A program made the position numbers and the translations under genes. From Plutella xylostella (lineage: Eukaryota; Arthropoda; Insecta; Lepidoptera; Plutellidae): a DNA stretch of 64,000 nt. Under the pieces are notes generated by a model, which searched no databases, was not told the DNA's origin, and saw nothing but the letters and a program-made list of their open reading frames with translations. The stretch covers positions 10,423,501 to 10,487,500 of the forward strand of contig NC_063983.1 of assembly GCF_932276165.1 (NCBI RefSeq), in the 5' to 3' direction. Below, piece after piece: positions 1 through 10,650 of the stretch. Position 1 is the first letter of the stretch; the number at the start of each line of letters is the position of its first letter.

Positions 1-357
1 TCTTTATGAATTTAGGTATTTCCATCAACTGTTTTACATAATTATACTAACTTTCTGGCTGAAATTCGGGAAAGCGGAAATTTCAAAGCCCTCTGTACGC
101 CTGACCCCCGAGGTTTTGGGTCTGGGTTCGATGCCTCGGGTTCATACGGGCAGGGGGGGTCACTCTACCTAGCAATATGTAAAATGTATAAATATGTATA
201 ATTAGCACAAAATATATAACTACTCTTTTACTTCCTCTATGTTAAATACATCGATTGTATAAGGGCTCGTTTTTTCTCTATTATTAACTCCCTTTTCCTC
301 CTCAGTGACGTAACTCCAGAAGCTCCCCTAATCTCCCTAACCCCTCTTCCCCCCCAG
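1..357. other. Probable intron upstream of the first visible MADF exon
   Basis: No coding exon is visible here, although the exon at 358 needs an upstream partner ending with one base of a split codon, so the first exon of the gene must lie outside the window. A pyrimidine-rich tract runs into the acceptor AG at 356-357. At 110-140 there is a sequence resembling a tRNA B box (GGTTCGATGCC), probably a SINE fragment, but no complete tRNA-like structure could be traced. Confidence 0.5.
153..170 (+). repeat. Solo terminal fragment of the 135-bp MITE family
   Basis: The bases GGGGGGGTCACTCTACC match the outer end of the MITE found complete at 14506, 21086, 26681, 38379 and 59612. No internal part or opposite end follows, so it is either a broken copy or an isolated end. 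Confidence 0.4.
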
Positions 358-2114
358 TGGCGGAGGTCCGGCGCAAGTGGTCGCACATCCGCAATTCCTA
401 CTCGAGACACCTTCGCAACGAGCTGAGCGGCGCGCGCACGGGCCGCGGCCGCGCCGTCTCGCGCTGGTACCTGGCTGATGACCTGGACTTCCTGCGGGAG
501 CATATGGCCACTGACACGTGAGTAGTGATGGCTAGAGTTAGGCTAGCCGTATGCTGGGACGCAGATGACGCTGGGCTATACCTATACAGAAAGCGCAGGG
601 CAAACCATCTGGTCTGCAGTGCTCTGTGCTGCGCGGCCTCTGTCTAATTCCAGCATACGCTTAGCTTAGCTTTGATGAAGGATGTTTTGTGTTGGAAATA
701 ATTATGGTCTCTTAAGGGACATCACGAAGTTTTGATATTTAGAGCATTTTTCTGGCACAACATACACCATAACTGCTCTACTGTAAGACTGTTCACACTT
801 CACAGCCTCTTTTATGCTACTAGCTGTTTCTTTTGGTAAAATGGGAGGAAAATTGGAAGAAAACAGCAATGCAGATGCAGTTTTTGAAATCCTTAGACCC
901 ATTGAGTTTCCAAATCTCCATATACTTTAATCTCTCACCAGGCGCTCCCCTCAATACTCCGGCTACGTGCCCTCATTCCTCACCCTGAACATGTCGGAGC
1001 CAGCCTCCCCGGAGTCGGCCGACGTGAAGCCCTTCGCCAGCCCCTGGCTCTCGTCCCTGACGCAGCCGCTGCAGGACTACTCCCAGGGGAATGAGGACAG
1101 TTCCAGCTCCACGGCGTTCAGTCCTGATGAGAATTCTTCGTATTTCCAGTTCTTTCGCGGCATTTATAATGATTATCAGGTGAGCGATGTATTTCTGTCA
1201 AATTTACCTGAGGTGTCTTAGTTTGTGCAGCTATACTAATATAACACTATACCTATTTGTATCGGTCCCGTTAATATCTAATAAACTATACCTTCAAAAA
1301 CCATAACTTTTGATACCGAGCATTGATGATGACCTTCCGACCGATTTCGGCCATGGCGACTGCCATCGACTCCTAACTTACTGTGACGCCTGAGGCGCAC
1401 CAGCGCCAAAACCTAATTCTGGCGCTGGTGCACCTTAAGATGGCTAATATAGCCAATTTTGGCGGTGAACTTCCTCGCACAGTGTGGACAAGTAAGAACA
1501 CCGCCTTCATAATTGTAGATGATGGCCGCAGGGGGCCGGTCTCTCAGTGCATCACGCTTTGCATTTAATTATTTTTTGCGGCGCTCCTCGTAACCAGCCA
1601 CCCTAGCCTTCACCAATCGTCTCCACTCGGGACGTCATGCTGCCAAACTCTCCCAATGTGCGGGTTCGATCTCGCATCTTTTGAGGTGCCTTTTCAGGAC
1701 ATCCTTGTACCTCAGGAGCTGACCACCGACCTTACGTTTGCCCTCTTACCGAGCATTTAGCATGCAGGTTCTCAACTCAGTTATAATTACAAAATAATCC
1801 CTACTCATCCACAGGAGCTATCACAAAAGAAACAGAGAAAGTTCAAGCGCTACTGTCTGAACTTCCTCCACGATCTGCTGGATGAAGAAGACCTCGAGCG
1901 AGCAGAGTTGGCCAAGACCCACGACCCAGCGTTACCCCAGGACCCCGGGTTACCCCAAGACCCTGGGTTACCCCATAAAACCCCATCCAGGCCTCCCGAC
2001 CCAGCAGTGGCTCCAGTAACCAGTGGCAGTGTGAAGAAACAAACTGTAGCCATCGTTAGTTCGTACTCTTTAAGTGACAATGACAATAAAAGTGAAGTTA
2101 TTACCTCTGATTGA
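358..2114 (+). CDS. MADF-BESS domain protein 1 (5' partial)
   Basis: Three exons are supported: 358-517, 942-1179 and 1815-2114 (stop TGA). Donors are GTGAGT at 518 and GTGAGC at 1180; acceptors are CAG at 939-941 and CAG at 1812-1814. Phases join cleanly throughout. The first exon encodes the C-terminal half of a MADF domain ([15 protein letters not shown], then [10 protein letters not shown]). The BESS motif is split by the last intron: [13 protein letters not shown] ends exon 942-1179, and [14 protein letters not shown] with NFLHDLL opens the next. The last exon then has a Pro-rich stretch with three DPG/A-LPQ-type repeats. MADF domains bind DNA and BESS motifs mediate protein contacts in insect regulators of this family; the specific target is unknown. 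The exon before 358 is outside the window. The gene ends 107 bp before a 9.84-kb transposon nest. Confidence 0.85.
518..941 (+). other. Intron of MADF-BESS gene 1
   Basis: The intron begins GTGAGT and ends with a pyrimidine tract and CAG. It joins a codon split after its second base (AC|G). I see no repeat or second gene in it. Confidence 0.75.
1322..1750 (-). pseudogene. 3' relic of an ingi/Vingi-like LINE inside the last intron of MADF gene 1
   Basis: Read on the minus strand, this stretch encodes the C-terminus of a LINE ORF2: [20 protein letters not shown], then [19 protein letters not shown], then a C2H2 zinc finger (CPHC...HLKVH). In-frame stops after the LAA and ERRKK segments show it is dead. 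A short 3' UTR follows, ending in a TCATCATC tail near 1322, and the same tail unit recurs at 63492-63535. The C-terminal C2H2 finger is typical of some I/ingi-group LINEs; the exact clade is my inference. It lies antisense to the host gene within its intron. Confidence 0.7.
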
Positions 2115-2217
2115 GGAAAGTTGTTGCAGAAAGTTTAAACTTGACAAAACACTGTGCAAAACACTAACTACTATGATGTAAGCTTAAAATAAGTTTCAGA
2201 GAAATATATTAATTATT
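2115..2217 (+). other. Remaining 3' UTR of MADF gene 1 before the transposon nest
   Basis: Only 103 bp separate the stop codon from the 4-bp target duplication AATT of element A1. There is no AATAAA or ATTAAA here. The original poly(A) site is therefore either non-canonical or was displaced to the far side of the insertion at 12062 onward. This is inference from position alone. Confidence 0.45.
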
Positions 2218-2984
2218 AATTGGACGTAGTTACGCAGAAAGGACTCAACCCACACAAACCTAGTTCTGAGATATAGACGTTTAAAGTTCTAATAGGTATT
2301 CTTTAGCAATGAAAAGCATCTTATATGTGGAAATTATCTTAAATTATGCATATTTATTGTTATTTTACTATTGCAAATCATGGTGTAGCTATAACGAATA
2401 TTTATTGAGTTATTAATGAAAATATGCACTTGGATCCTTTCTCCTAAATTGCTTTTTCTATGCAAGCAGGGAAATTCAACGTTTCGCAGAAAGGATCCAA
2501 CCAAATCGTCGCAGTCGTAGAACAATGACGGATCTGCAAAATAGCAACTTTACAGGAGAGCCAGTTAAAGTTTTTAAACAACGTTTTGTTCGATAAAATG
2601 AAAACGACTGAAGCAATTCATTTGAAATTTGGTCACATTATTATACGAATGGACTTTTGCAATATAGCCTGTATAATTAGTCTGTAATAAGTCTAGGTTT
2701 CCTGAAAAATCAGATAGGTCATTGTTCTATGTATCCTACTATATCGCATTATATGATACGTCGTTTTTTTACGGACTTTTATTGCGTATCTAATGGCGTA
2801 TTATACTTTTCGTCGTTGTTTTAGGGAATATATGGAAAAATTCAAAGACGGATCTTTAAATATTCTATTTAGGAGGGTGCTGATTGCGCTATATTATTTT
2901 TTGTTTAGGTCCTAATTTTTTTACAAAATACAATTATTTTATAAGATGTTTTTTGAAGACCCCATTGTGTCCAAGAATCAGTCA

Positions 2985-4480
2985 ATAATTATCCAATGCT
3001 AAACATAGGCCTCTCCCAAGGAGCTTCACAACACTCGGTCCTCGGGCTTCCTCATCCAGCCACTACTAGCTACCAGCCTACGGTTGTCCTTATTTGTGAC
3101 TCGAGAATTCGTCGACCCCAACGGTTATCGGTTCTTCGGCAGATATAGCCAGCCCACTGCCACATCAGCTTGCACATTTTGACAGCTATGTCGGTAACCT
3201 TAGTCCTCTGTCGGATACCCTCATTTCTGATACGATCCAGCAGAGAAACCCCAAGCATAGCACGCTGAGCGACTTTAAATCGGTGGACCAGTACTACCGT
3301 CAGTCAGTGCCCACCTATCTGCCCCATACGTCATCACTAGCAAGATGCACTGGTTTAAGAAGACTTTTGTCTTCAGGCTCTAATGATAAAAGTCTTCTTC
3401 TCTGATCAGGGATGGCCGAGGAGAATATGTGACGGAGTTTCCCAACTGAATTGTGACATTTGTGACCCTTTGCTGGGCAAAGGTCTCTTCCTGGGTCTTC
3501 CAGCTATCCCTGTTCATGGCCTCTTCATTCCAGTTCCTACTAAACACGTCTAGGTCATCCCGTTATCTTCTTCTGGGTCTGCCCCTGTGCCGGCGGCCGT
3601 TATCGGCTACCCATTTGGTAGCATTTTTACCCTACCTATCCGGCTGCATACGACATACACTCACTTCAGTTTGGCGGTCTTAGCACCCACGACGAAGGAC
3701 GCTATCTCGCCCAAATAAATTACTCATTGACATATTGTATTTCCTGCCTATCTACCTCAATCCTACGTTTCGTGCTGTTGGTCATGTCTGTTGTCTTCGA
3801 ACGGTTCACCTTTAGTCCAACTTCAAGGCTTGCCGTGGATAGCTCTCGCAACATTAGTTGGAGCTCGGGCGTTGAGTGGGAGAATAGGGCAATATCGTCC
3901 GCAAAACCGAGGTTTGACTATTTTTTACTTCCGAAATTGATGTCCTTGTCCTCCCAGGACTGTGTCAACTTCTTGAAGACTTCTTTGAGGAAAATTGTAA
4001 AGCGTGTACAGCGAGGGTCGCCTTGTATGACACCCTTTTCAATCGGAAACGTTGGACCAGTACCAGGTTTTTCCAATTTCACGTTGGCTGAGCTGTTTAT
4101 GTAGATAGTACCAACGAGTTCGATGTAGGTTGGATAAATTTTGTGGTGTTAAGGGCGGAGAGTATTGCTTGATGGTAGATACTGTCGAAACCTTTTGTAT
4201 AGTCAATAAATACATGGTAAAGTGGTGTGTTAAGCTCTATGAACTTTTCAATAATCTGATTGAGCGTGTATAGAGGGTTCGCGGTAGAATAACTAGGTCG
4301 GAAACCAGCTTGTTCTGGTGGTTGATGTTAGTTCAGCAGAGGACGGATGCGATTGTGAATTATTTATACATGTGTGATGTCAAGCTAACGGGTCTATAGT
4401 TTCCGAGGTCGGATTTCTCACCCTTTTTATGGAGAAGTAAGTATAATGTGAGAATTACAGAATTTACAGGGAACTTTTCC
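2985..4480 (-). pseudogene. RTE-clade LINE reverse transcriptase relic
   Basis: Minus-strand translation in several frames gives RT motifs in the right order. From high to low coordinate these are KKGEKSDLGNYRPVSLTS (about 4440-4380), the FIDYTKGFDSI block (about 4215), a GVIQGDPR block (about 4030), FADDIALFSHS (about 3900), and a C-terminal region with WQWAGYICRRTDNRWGRRIL (about 3155). Stops and frame changes throughout show it is inactive. Two C-terminal pieces (3410-3720 and 2985-3290) suggest rearrangement or two overlapping insertions. It lies inside element B. Confidence 0.75.
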
Positions 4481-4550
4481 TGAAATTAATACGTGAATTA
4501 AGTAGGCTCACCTATTTTTAAGAGGAAAAGCCCCAGTATGAATCGAGTGC

Positions 4551-4852
4551 TGGTGATTGTGAAACAGCTGAGGAAAATTATCATCCCCAAGCAGTTCAAG
4601 ATGATCCTTACATAGCTACGGATAAGATGATACCAATTTCCTTAATTTTTACTGCCCACAAACAGTAAATTCACTACTGTCCGATCACGTTGACTCCCCC
4701 GCGATGCCATTCACCCCTAGAACTAGAGAATTTACTGATTGTGGTCAGTCAATGAAGGAAATTGCTGTCATCTTATCCGTAGCCATGTAAGGATCCTCTC
4801 AAACTGCTTCGCGATGGTAATTATCCTCAGCTGTTTGACAATCACCAGCATT
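4551..4852. repeat. Large inverted repeat (hairpin) with arms of about 95 bp
   Basis: The segment starting GCTGGTGATTGTGAAACAGC near 4551 is repeated as its inverse complement, ending CAATCACCAGC near 4852. Arms are about 95 bp at roughly 85-90 percent by eye, with a loop of about 110 bp containing CCCACAAACAG and CCCCCGCGATGCC. It lies beside the RTE relic, and the arms may be LINE-derived. A transcript through it would fold into a long hairpin. Confidence 0.75.
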
Positions 4853-5876
4853 CGGTTGATGCTAGGACTTTCCCTTTGCAGTTGATGTAACTGTTAACTG
4901 TTGAGGTAGCTGTTAATACAGAAAATTAATGTTTGATGTGGATTCTGCGGCTGACTTGGTTTGTATGTTTGGTAACTCATGCTAATGGCTGGAAAAACAT
5001 AATTCCAAACCTACCCGCATGGTACCGTGCTCCCATCGTCACCTGCCTCTGGCAGTAGAGTTGATGAACAAAAAAAGTACTTAAGTGCATAATTTTACAT
5101 TGTTTTTTAGCACATAGTTTTAAAAACATAATAAATTAGCAAAAATATACTGAAAAATCATAAATTTATTTATTTTCCATTGAAAATACGTAATATTAGG
5201 AAAGAAAAACGACGTATCCTAAAATAATTCCAAAGAATAACGACGGTTATCTACACACGTCTACCACTTATCCATAAAACAATGACGGTATATACAAAAC
5301 ACCAATAGTTAGGACAAAGAACATAGTCGCATTTGAAATACCGTCACTAAATTTAACAAACAAACAATATTGTTTTTTTAATACACCGTACCTAATTATA
5401 ACTAACTTCTCAATGATTTTAGCGAAAACTAGGGCTTTTATTTTTTTTTTAAAAAGTTCCAAGAATAACGACGGATTTAAGAGACCGTCTTTGTTCTATG
5501 GGAGAAGTATTAAAAAAATATTTACATGAAAAACAGAACTTTTTAAATAATAATTATAGCAAAAAAACATTTTAAGTACTCATTACATGTTCCATGTGCT
5601 CCTACAGAGAACACTGACAGAACAAACAAACCGTCGCGCGGGAGCGGGTCGCGGGGGGTGAGGGTCACCGCGGAACATCGACGGGACGGCACAAGCGCCC
5701 ATGTTCTACGCGAAAAAATCAAAACCGTCAGTGTTCGACTCTGTATTTCGCTTATTATAAAAGATTAAAAAAAAAACTTTTGTTGTATAGGTAAATAATG
5801 AAATTTTAAAGAATCTGCAATAATCCGAAAATCGAAAAAAATCAGATCCGTCACTGTTCTACGACTGCGACGAAAT

Positions 5877-6059
5877 ATTTATTTTTATACAATATTTTTT
5901 TAAATAACAATATGGTTTTTAAAGTAAAATATTTATATTGTAGACACAAGACATTACTTTTTTACACAAAATAAAAAATATATATTAAAAGTAAATCTAT
6001 TATTAAATAATTTATATTGAAATGTAATCGGAAACAACATTTCACATCTATATAAAAAT
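5877..6059. other. AT-rich left-middle part of element A1
   Basis: This stretch resumes A1 after element B and matches A2 at 7742-7924 closely. It is over 75 percent A+T by eye and has no coding content. Confidence 0.6.
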
Positions 6060-6437
6060 CTAACCGGAACTGTATTCCCAAGCGCAAAACTCTGGATCAA
6101 CTTAACCGATTTTGATATTTTTTTTTACAAAATAGAAGCCTACGTTTTTAGTGAGTATCTACGACCCGTTTGTATCCCATAATTTTCAGGATAAGGCATT
6201 TTGACGGAAAGCAAACCTCATAGAAAAAAGTTGGGCATGAATAAAATTCTAACCGGAAATGTGTTCCCAAGAGCAAAACTCTGGATCAACTTAACCGATT
6301 TTGATATATTTTTTTACGAAATGGAAGGCCACTTTTTTAGTAAGTGTCTACGACCCGTATTTATCCCATAATTTTCAGGATAAAGCAATATGAACATAAG
6401 CAAAACTCGAAGGATAAAGTTGGACATAAATAAAATT
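6060..6437 (+). repeat. Two tandem 189-bp units in A1
   Basis: Each unit begins CTAACCGGAA(C/A)TGT and contains AAAACTCTGGATCAACTTAAC and CCCATAATTTTCAGGATAA. The first starts at 6060 and the second at 6249. A2 carries three such units, so copy number differs between the two family members. Confidence 0.85.
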
Positions 6438-6658
6438 CTCTTTTACTCTAACTTCACTTCATCATCCTCGGTATATTGCAACTATCCTCCTTATTATGCC
6501 TCCGTAGGATATCCGTCGTTCCCTGTGCTTACCATACGATCGCTGAAAAGTGGGATTTCAGCGATCGTATGGTCCGTATCACTTCGACTTTATTTTGCGG
6601 TTGGATATTAAAATTTATGTCGAGATGCAGAATAATTATAAATCTCATAATCATTAAC

Positions 6659-6877
6659 CATCATCACGACCCGTCACATCTCCACTGCCGGGGCATGGGT
6701 CTCCTTCCAATGAAGGAAGGGGTTAGACCTAGTCCACTACTCTGTCCCAGTGTGGGTTAGTGGACCCAACATAAGCAAGCTTGTGCTGACAGAGTTGACG
6801 GGTAATTGGGCAACCCGACTGTCAGATGTTTTCAAGCCGCCCGAAGGTCTCTGAGTAGGCTTAACGACTGCTATCGA
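6659..6877 (-). repeat. SINE-like dispersed repeat with RTE-type tail (copy in A1)
   Basis: The sequence from ATCATCACGACCCGTCAC to GGCTTAACGACTGCT matches 8710-8925 and 61124-61350. The CATCATCAC end and the preceding CCCCAGCAGTGGGGA-like block are the 3' end used by RTE LINEs in Lepidoptera, so this is probably an RTE-mobilised SINE or a LINE 3' fragment. Orientation is minus. Confidence 0.6.
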
Positions 6878-6894
6878 TTTTATTATAATCATAA

Positions 6895-7456
6895 TGATTA
6901 CGATTATGCTTCTTGACATACATCAAGATCTGGATATACAAGATGCTCCTGGTTTATTGAATCTGCATCCAACTCCTCAGATGCAGACTGGTTTAGATCT
7001 TTAAAAACTTCGGCAATGTGGTCATACCATCTAACAAGTCGGTCTTCCATAGTAACAAGGAGATATCCTGGGGTTTGTTGCAAAGTTTATTTGATTCTTT
7101 CTATAGATCCTTCATGGCAGCCGCTGTTTGTTTTCTCCAAGATATAGAATCAGACTAACAGCGTTGGTCCTTTTTTAAATTACGTTTGATATTTTGTTCA
7201 CAAAGAAAATACTCGTACGCAACTCGTGCTTCTTTAGAATGGTAGTCTAGTTCGATGTTAAGTCTTCCTTGGAGAGTTGATCATATGCCATGTTCCTTTA
7301 GACATCCATTCTTTCTTTAAGTGTTCCTTGTGCCTTATTATTTCTTCACAACTTTTTTAAAACATGTCTTTAATGCCAGTGCAGTTATCTTTGATTGAGG
7401 CGCGTCGCCCACACTTAGTAGGTTGATGGTATTTGTTGTGGATCTGGATACTAAGT
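6895..7456 (-). pseudogene. RTE LINE ORF fragment in A1 (linker after endonuclease)
   Basis: Read on the minus strand it continues the endonuclease piece at 10844-11130, from which it is separated by the A2 insertion. Fragments resembling an RTE linker can be traced, such as MEDRLVRWYDHIAEVFKDLN. The frame is broken by stops. It is nearly identical to 8960-9615 in A2, apart from a duplication there. Confidence 0.55.
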
Positions 7457-7924
7457 GGACGTAGTTACGCAGAAAGGACTCAACCCACACAAACCTAGTT
7501 CTGAGATATAGACGTTTTAAGTTCTAATCGGTATTCTTCAGCAATGAAAAGCATCTTATATGTGGAAATTATCTTAAATTATGCATATTTATTGTTATTT
7601 TACTATTGCAAATCATGGTGTAGCTATAACGAATATTTATTGAGTTATTAATGAAAATATGCACTTGGATCCTTTCTCCTAAATTGCTTTTTCTATGCAA
7701 GCAGGGAAATTCAACGTTTCGCAGAAAGGATCCAACCAAATATTTATTTTTATAAAATATTTTTTTAAATAACAATATGGTTTTTAAAGTAAAATATTTA
7801 TATTGTAGACACAAGACATTCCTTTTCTACACAAAATAAAAATTATATATCAATAGTAAACCTATTATTAAATAATTTATATTGAAATGTAATCGGAAAC
7901 AACATTTCACATCTATATAAAAAT

Positions 7925-8487
7925 CTAACCGGAACTGTATTCCCAAGCGCAAAACTCTGGATCAACTTAACCGATTTTGATATTTTTTTTACAAAATAGA
8001 AGTCTACGTTTTTAGTGAGTATCTACGACCCGTTTGTATGCCATAATTTTCAGGATAAAGCATTTTGACGGAAAGCAAACCTCATAGAAAAAAGTTGGGC
8101 ATGAATAAAATTCTAACCGGAAATGTGTTCCCAAGCGCAAAACTCTGGATCAACTTAACCGATTTTGATATTTTTTTTACAAAATAGAAGCCTACGTTTT
8201 TAGTGAGTATCTACGACCCGTTTGTATCCCATAATTTTCAGGATAAGGCATTTTGACGGAAAGCAAACCTCATAGAAAAAAGTTGGACATGAATAAAATT
8301 CTAACCGGAAATGTGTTCGCAAGAGCAAAACTTTGGATCAACTTAACCGATTTTCATATATTTTTTTACGAAATGGAAGCCCACTTTTTTAGTAAGTGTC
8401 CCATCCCATATTATCCCATAATTTTCAGGATAAAGCAATATGAACACAAGCAAACTTCAAAGGATAAAGTTGGACATAAATAAAATT
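7925..8487 (+). repeat. Three tandem 188-bp units in A2
   Basis: Units start CTAACCGGAA at 7925, 8113 and 8301. The third unit resembles the second unit of A1 (TTTTTTACGAAATGGAAG), so an extra first-type unit was gained in A2 or lost in A1. Confidence 0.85.
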
Positions 8488-8709
8488 CTCTTTTACTCTA
8501 ACTTCACTTCATCATCCTCGGTATATTGCAACCTATCCTCCATTTTATGCCTCCGTAGGATATCCGTCGTTCACTGTGTTTACCATACAATCGCTGAAAA
8601 GTGGGATTTCAGCGATCGTATGGTCCGTATCACTTCCAATTTACTTTGCGGTTGGATATTAAAATTTATGTCAAGATGCAGAATAATTATAAATCTCATA
8701 ATCATTAAC

Positions 8710-8925
8710 CATCATCACGACCCGTCACATCTCCACTGCCGGGGCATGGGTCTCCTTCCAATGAAGGAAGGGGTTAGACCTAGTCCACTACTCTGTCCCA
8801 GTGTGGGTTAGTGGACTCCAACACAAGCAAGCTTGTGCTGACAGAGTTGACGGGTAATTGGGCAACCCGACTGTCAGATGTTTTCAAGCCGCCCGAAGGT
8901 CTCTGAGTAGGCTTAACGACTGCTA
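8710..8925 (-). repeat. SINE-like dispersed repeat with RTE-type tail (copy in A2)
   Basis: It is nearly identical to 6659-6877 and more distantly related to 61124-61350. It was evidently present in the common ancestor of A1 and A2. Confidence 0.6.
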
Positions 8926-8959
8926 TCGATTTTATTATAATCATAATGATTACGATTAT

Positions 8960-9870
8960 TATGCTTCTTGACATACATCAAAATCTGGATATATAAGATG
9001 CTCCTGGTTTATTGAATCTGCATCCAAATCCTCAGATGCAGACTGGTTTAGATCTTTAAAAACTTCGGCAATGTGGTCATACCATCAAGTCGGTCTTCCA
9101 TAATAACAAGGAGATATCCTGGGGTTTGTTGCAAAGTTTATTTGATTCTTTCTATAGGTTTAGATCTTTAAAAACTTCGGCAATGTGGTCATACCATCAA
9201 GTCGGTCTTCCATAATAACAAGGAGATATCCTGGGGTTTGTTGCAAAGTTTATTTGATTCTTTCTATAGATCCTTCATGGCAGCCGCTGTTTGTTTTCTC
9301 CAAGATATAGAATCAGACTAACAGCGTTGGTCCTTTTTTAAATTACCTACGTTTGATATTTTGTTCACAAAGAAAATACTCGTACGCAACTCGTGCTTCT
9401 TTAGAATGGTAGTCTAGTTCGATGTTAAGTCTTCCTTAGAGAGTTGATCATATGCCATGTTCCTTTAGACATCCATTCTTTCTTTAAGTGTTCCTTGTGC
9501 CTTATTATTTCTTCGCAACTTTTTTAAAACATGTCTTTAATGCCAGTGCAGTTATCTTTGATTGAGGCTCGTCGCCCACACTTAGTAGGTTGATGGTATT
9601 TGTTGTGGATCTACTAAGTTATCTTCTGACTTCTGGGTCCTGCAGCTTATTTACAGCGACATATTTGGCAGATCTTGTGGCTTGCTTCTGAGCTCCCGCT
9701 ATCGTCAAGCAGATTTTTCCAACAACTAAGTGGTGATCACTCTAACATCTAGAAGTGAATGTCTTCATTTTCGAATAATCAAAATGTGGTCGATTTGGTT
9801 CCCGGTCCGACAGTCGTGTGAGAACCAAGTCACCTTGTGACATTACTTTGGAGTTACCACCACCGAAAAT
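8960..9870 (-). pseudogene. RTE LINE endonuclease and linker fragment in A2
   Basis: On the minus strand the stretch around 9850-9740 encodes VTWFSHDCRTGNQIDHILII, a diverged form of the RTE endonuclease motif TW-SPDG-T-NQIDHI. A short stretch SLLDVRVI follows before a stop. Stops and frame breaks mark it as dead. The same fragment lies in A1 on either side of A2. Confidence 0.65.
9046..9269 (+). repeat. 112-bp tandem duplication in A2
   Basis: The unit starting GTTTAGATCTTTAAAAACTT occurs at 9046 and again at 9158, practically without differences. A1 has it once (about 7000-7110), so the duplication is recent and specific to A2. Confidence 0.9.
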
Positions 9871-10021
9871 TAGCCATTAACAATCCTTAGGCATCGTCGC
9901 TCGCTTATCAAATCGGGCGTAACTTGTATGAATCTGATAGATGTTTGAGAGTCGAGCGACGCTGCTTATGGATTGTTAATTGCTAATGTGACTTGCCCAC
10001 ACTAATATACGGTGCCGATAC

Positions 10022-10260
10022 ATGACGATGACCAACGAAACTGTGCACCGAATCAGAGTTCCACAAAGAGCTATAGAGCGAGCCATGTTAAGTATTTCGC
10101 TTAGACGTATTCCCAACGTGTTGATTCGTCAAAAGAGGAAAGTGTTCAACGTCGGTATGCAGGTCGCCGAACTGAAATGGGAGTGGCAGGATACTTGGCT
10201 CGTGGGGGGACGTAAGGTGGAAAAATGCGGTGACAGAATAGTGGCCAAGAGACGGAACAA
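10022..10260 (+). pseudogene. RTE LINE C-terminal fragment in A2
   Basis: The plus-strand reading VPQRAIERAMLSISLRR, then IRQKRKVFNVGMQVAELKWE, resembles the RTE C-terminal block QRAMERAMLGVSLRD...IRQRTKV...KLKWQWAGH. It lies opposite in orientation to the endonuclease fragment next to it, so the pieces were not inserted as one intact LINE. The reading stays open for 95 codons by chance and runs into the dyad array. Confidence 0.65.
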
Positions 10261-10267
10261 AAACAGT

Positions 10268-10650
10268 TTGAATCCTTTCTGCCAAATAAAATTTGAACTG
10301 TTTTATTAAAAACTTATATGTATTATAAGAAACAACTCAGACAGTTTGAGTCCTTTCTGCTAAATACAAATTGACTTCTTTCAATCAATAAGTATTTGGC
10401 TAAAACGACTCAAGACGGTTTGAGTCCTTTCTGCTAAATACAAATTGTCTTTTTTTAATGAATAAGTATTTCTCTAAAACGACTCAGACGGGTTGAGTCC
10501 TTTCTGCTAAATAAAAATTGTCTTTTTTTAATGAATACGTATTTCTCTAAAACGACTCAGAGCGCTTGAGTCTTTTATGAAAAACTAAATTTTTCATGGT
10601 TTCATAGGAAATGCGTTTCTGTAAAAGGACTCAAACAGTTTGAGTCCTTT
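10268..10650 (+). repeat. Right-arm array of TIR-like dyad repeats in A2
   Basis: Six copies of TTGAGTCCTTTCTGC-like sequence start at 10268, 10346, 10430, 10493, 10566 and 10640, spaced 63-84 bp. Each is preceded by ACTCA(A)-GA/CA, giving short dyads; 10625-10649 is a perfect palindrome centred on A (AAGGACTCAAAC-A-GTTTGAGTCCTT). The motif equals the inner half of the element's own TIR (GCAGAAAGGACTCAA), which suggests repeated transposase-binding sites. Confidence 0.8.

Larger units (their letters stand above)
2507..5872. mobile_element. TIR transposon B inserted in A1
   Basis: The ends are CGTCGCAGTCGTAGAACA at 2507 and its inverted copy finishing at 5872, about 30 bp with one mismatch. 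The duplication AAAT lies at 2503-2506 and 5873-5876. The sister copy A2 shows the empty site (CCAACCAAATATTT around 7732-7745), which proves the insertion and its exact borders. The inner half of the TIR (GAACAATGACGG and variants) recurs near 2843, 5226, 5278, 5463, 5484 and 5724. A GC-rich patch at 5630-5715 contrasts with the AT-rich remainder. No transposase was recognised. RTE LINE remains and a large hairpin fill its middle. Confidence 0.85.

Noticed and set aside
1665..1690. GGTTCGATCTC-like tRNA B box
   Set aside because: It lies within the coding relic of a LINE on the other strand, and no acceptor stem or anticodon arm fits.
10268..10650. Regularly spaced repeats resembling a CRISPR array
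   Set aside because: Spacers are similar to each other, repeats are degenerate, and the block lies inside a eukaryotic transposon near its TIR.
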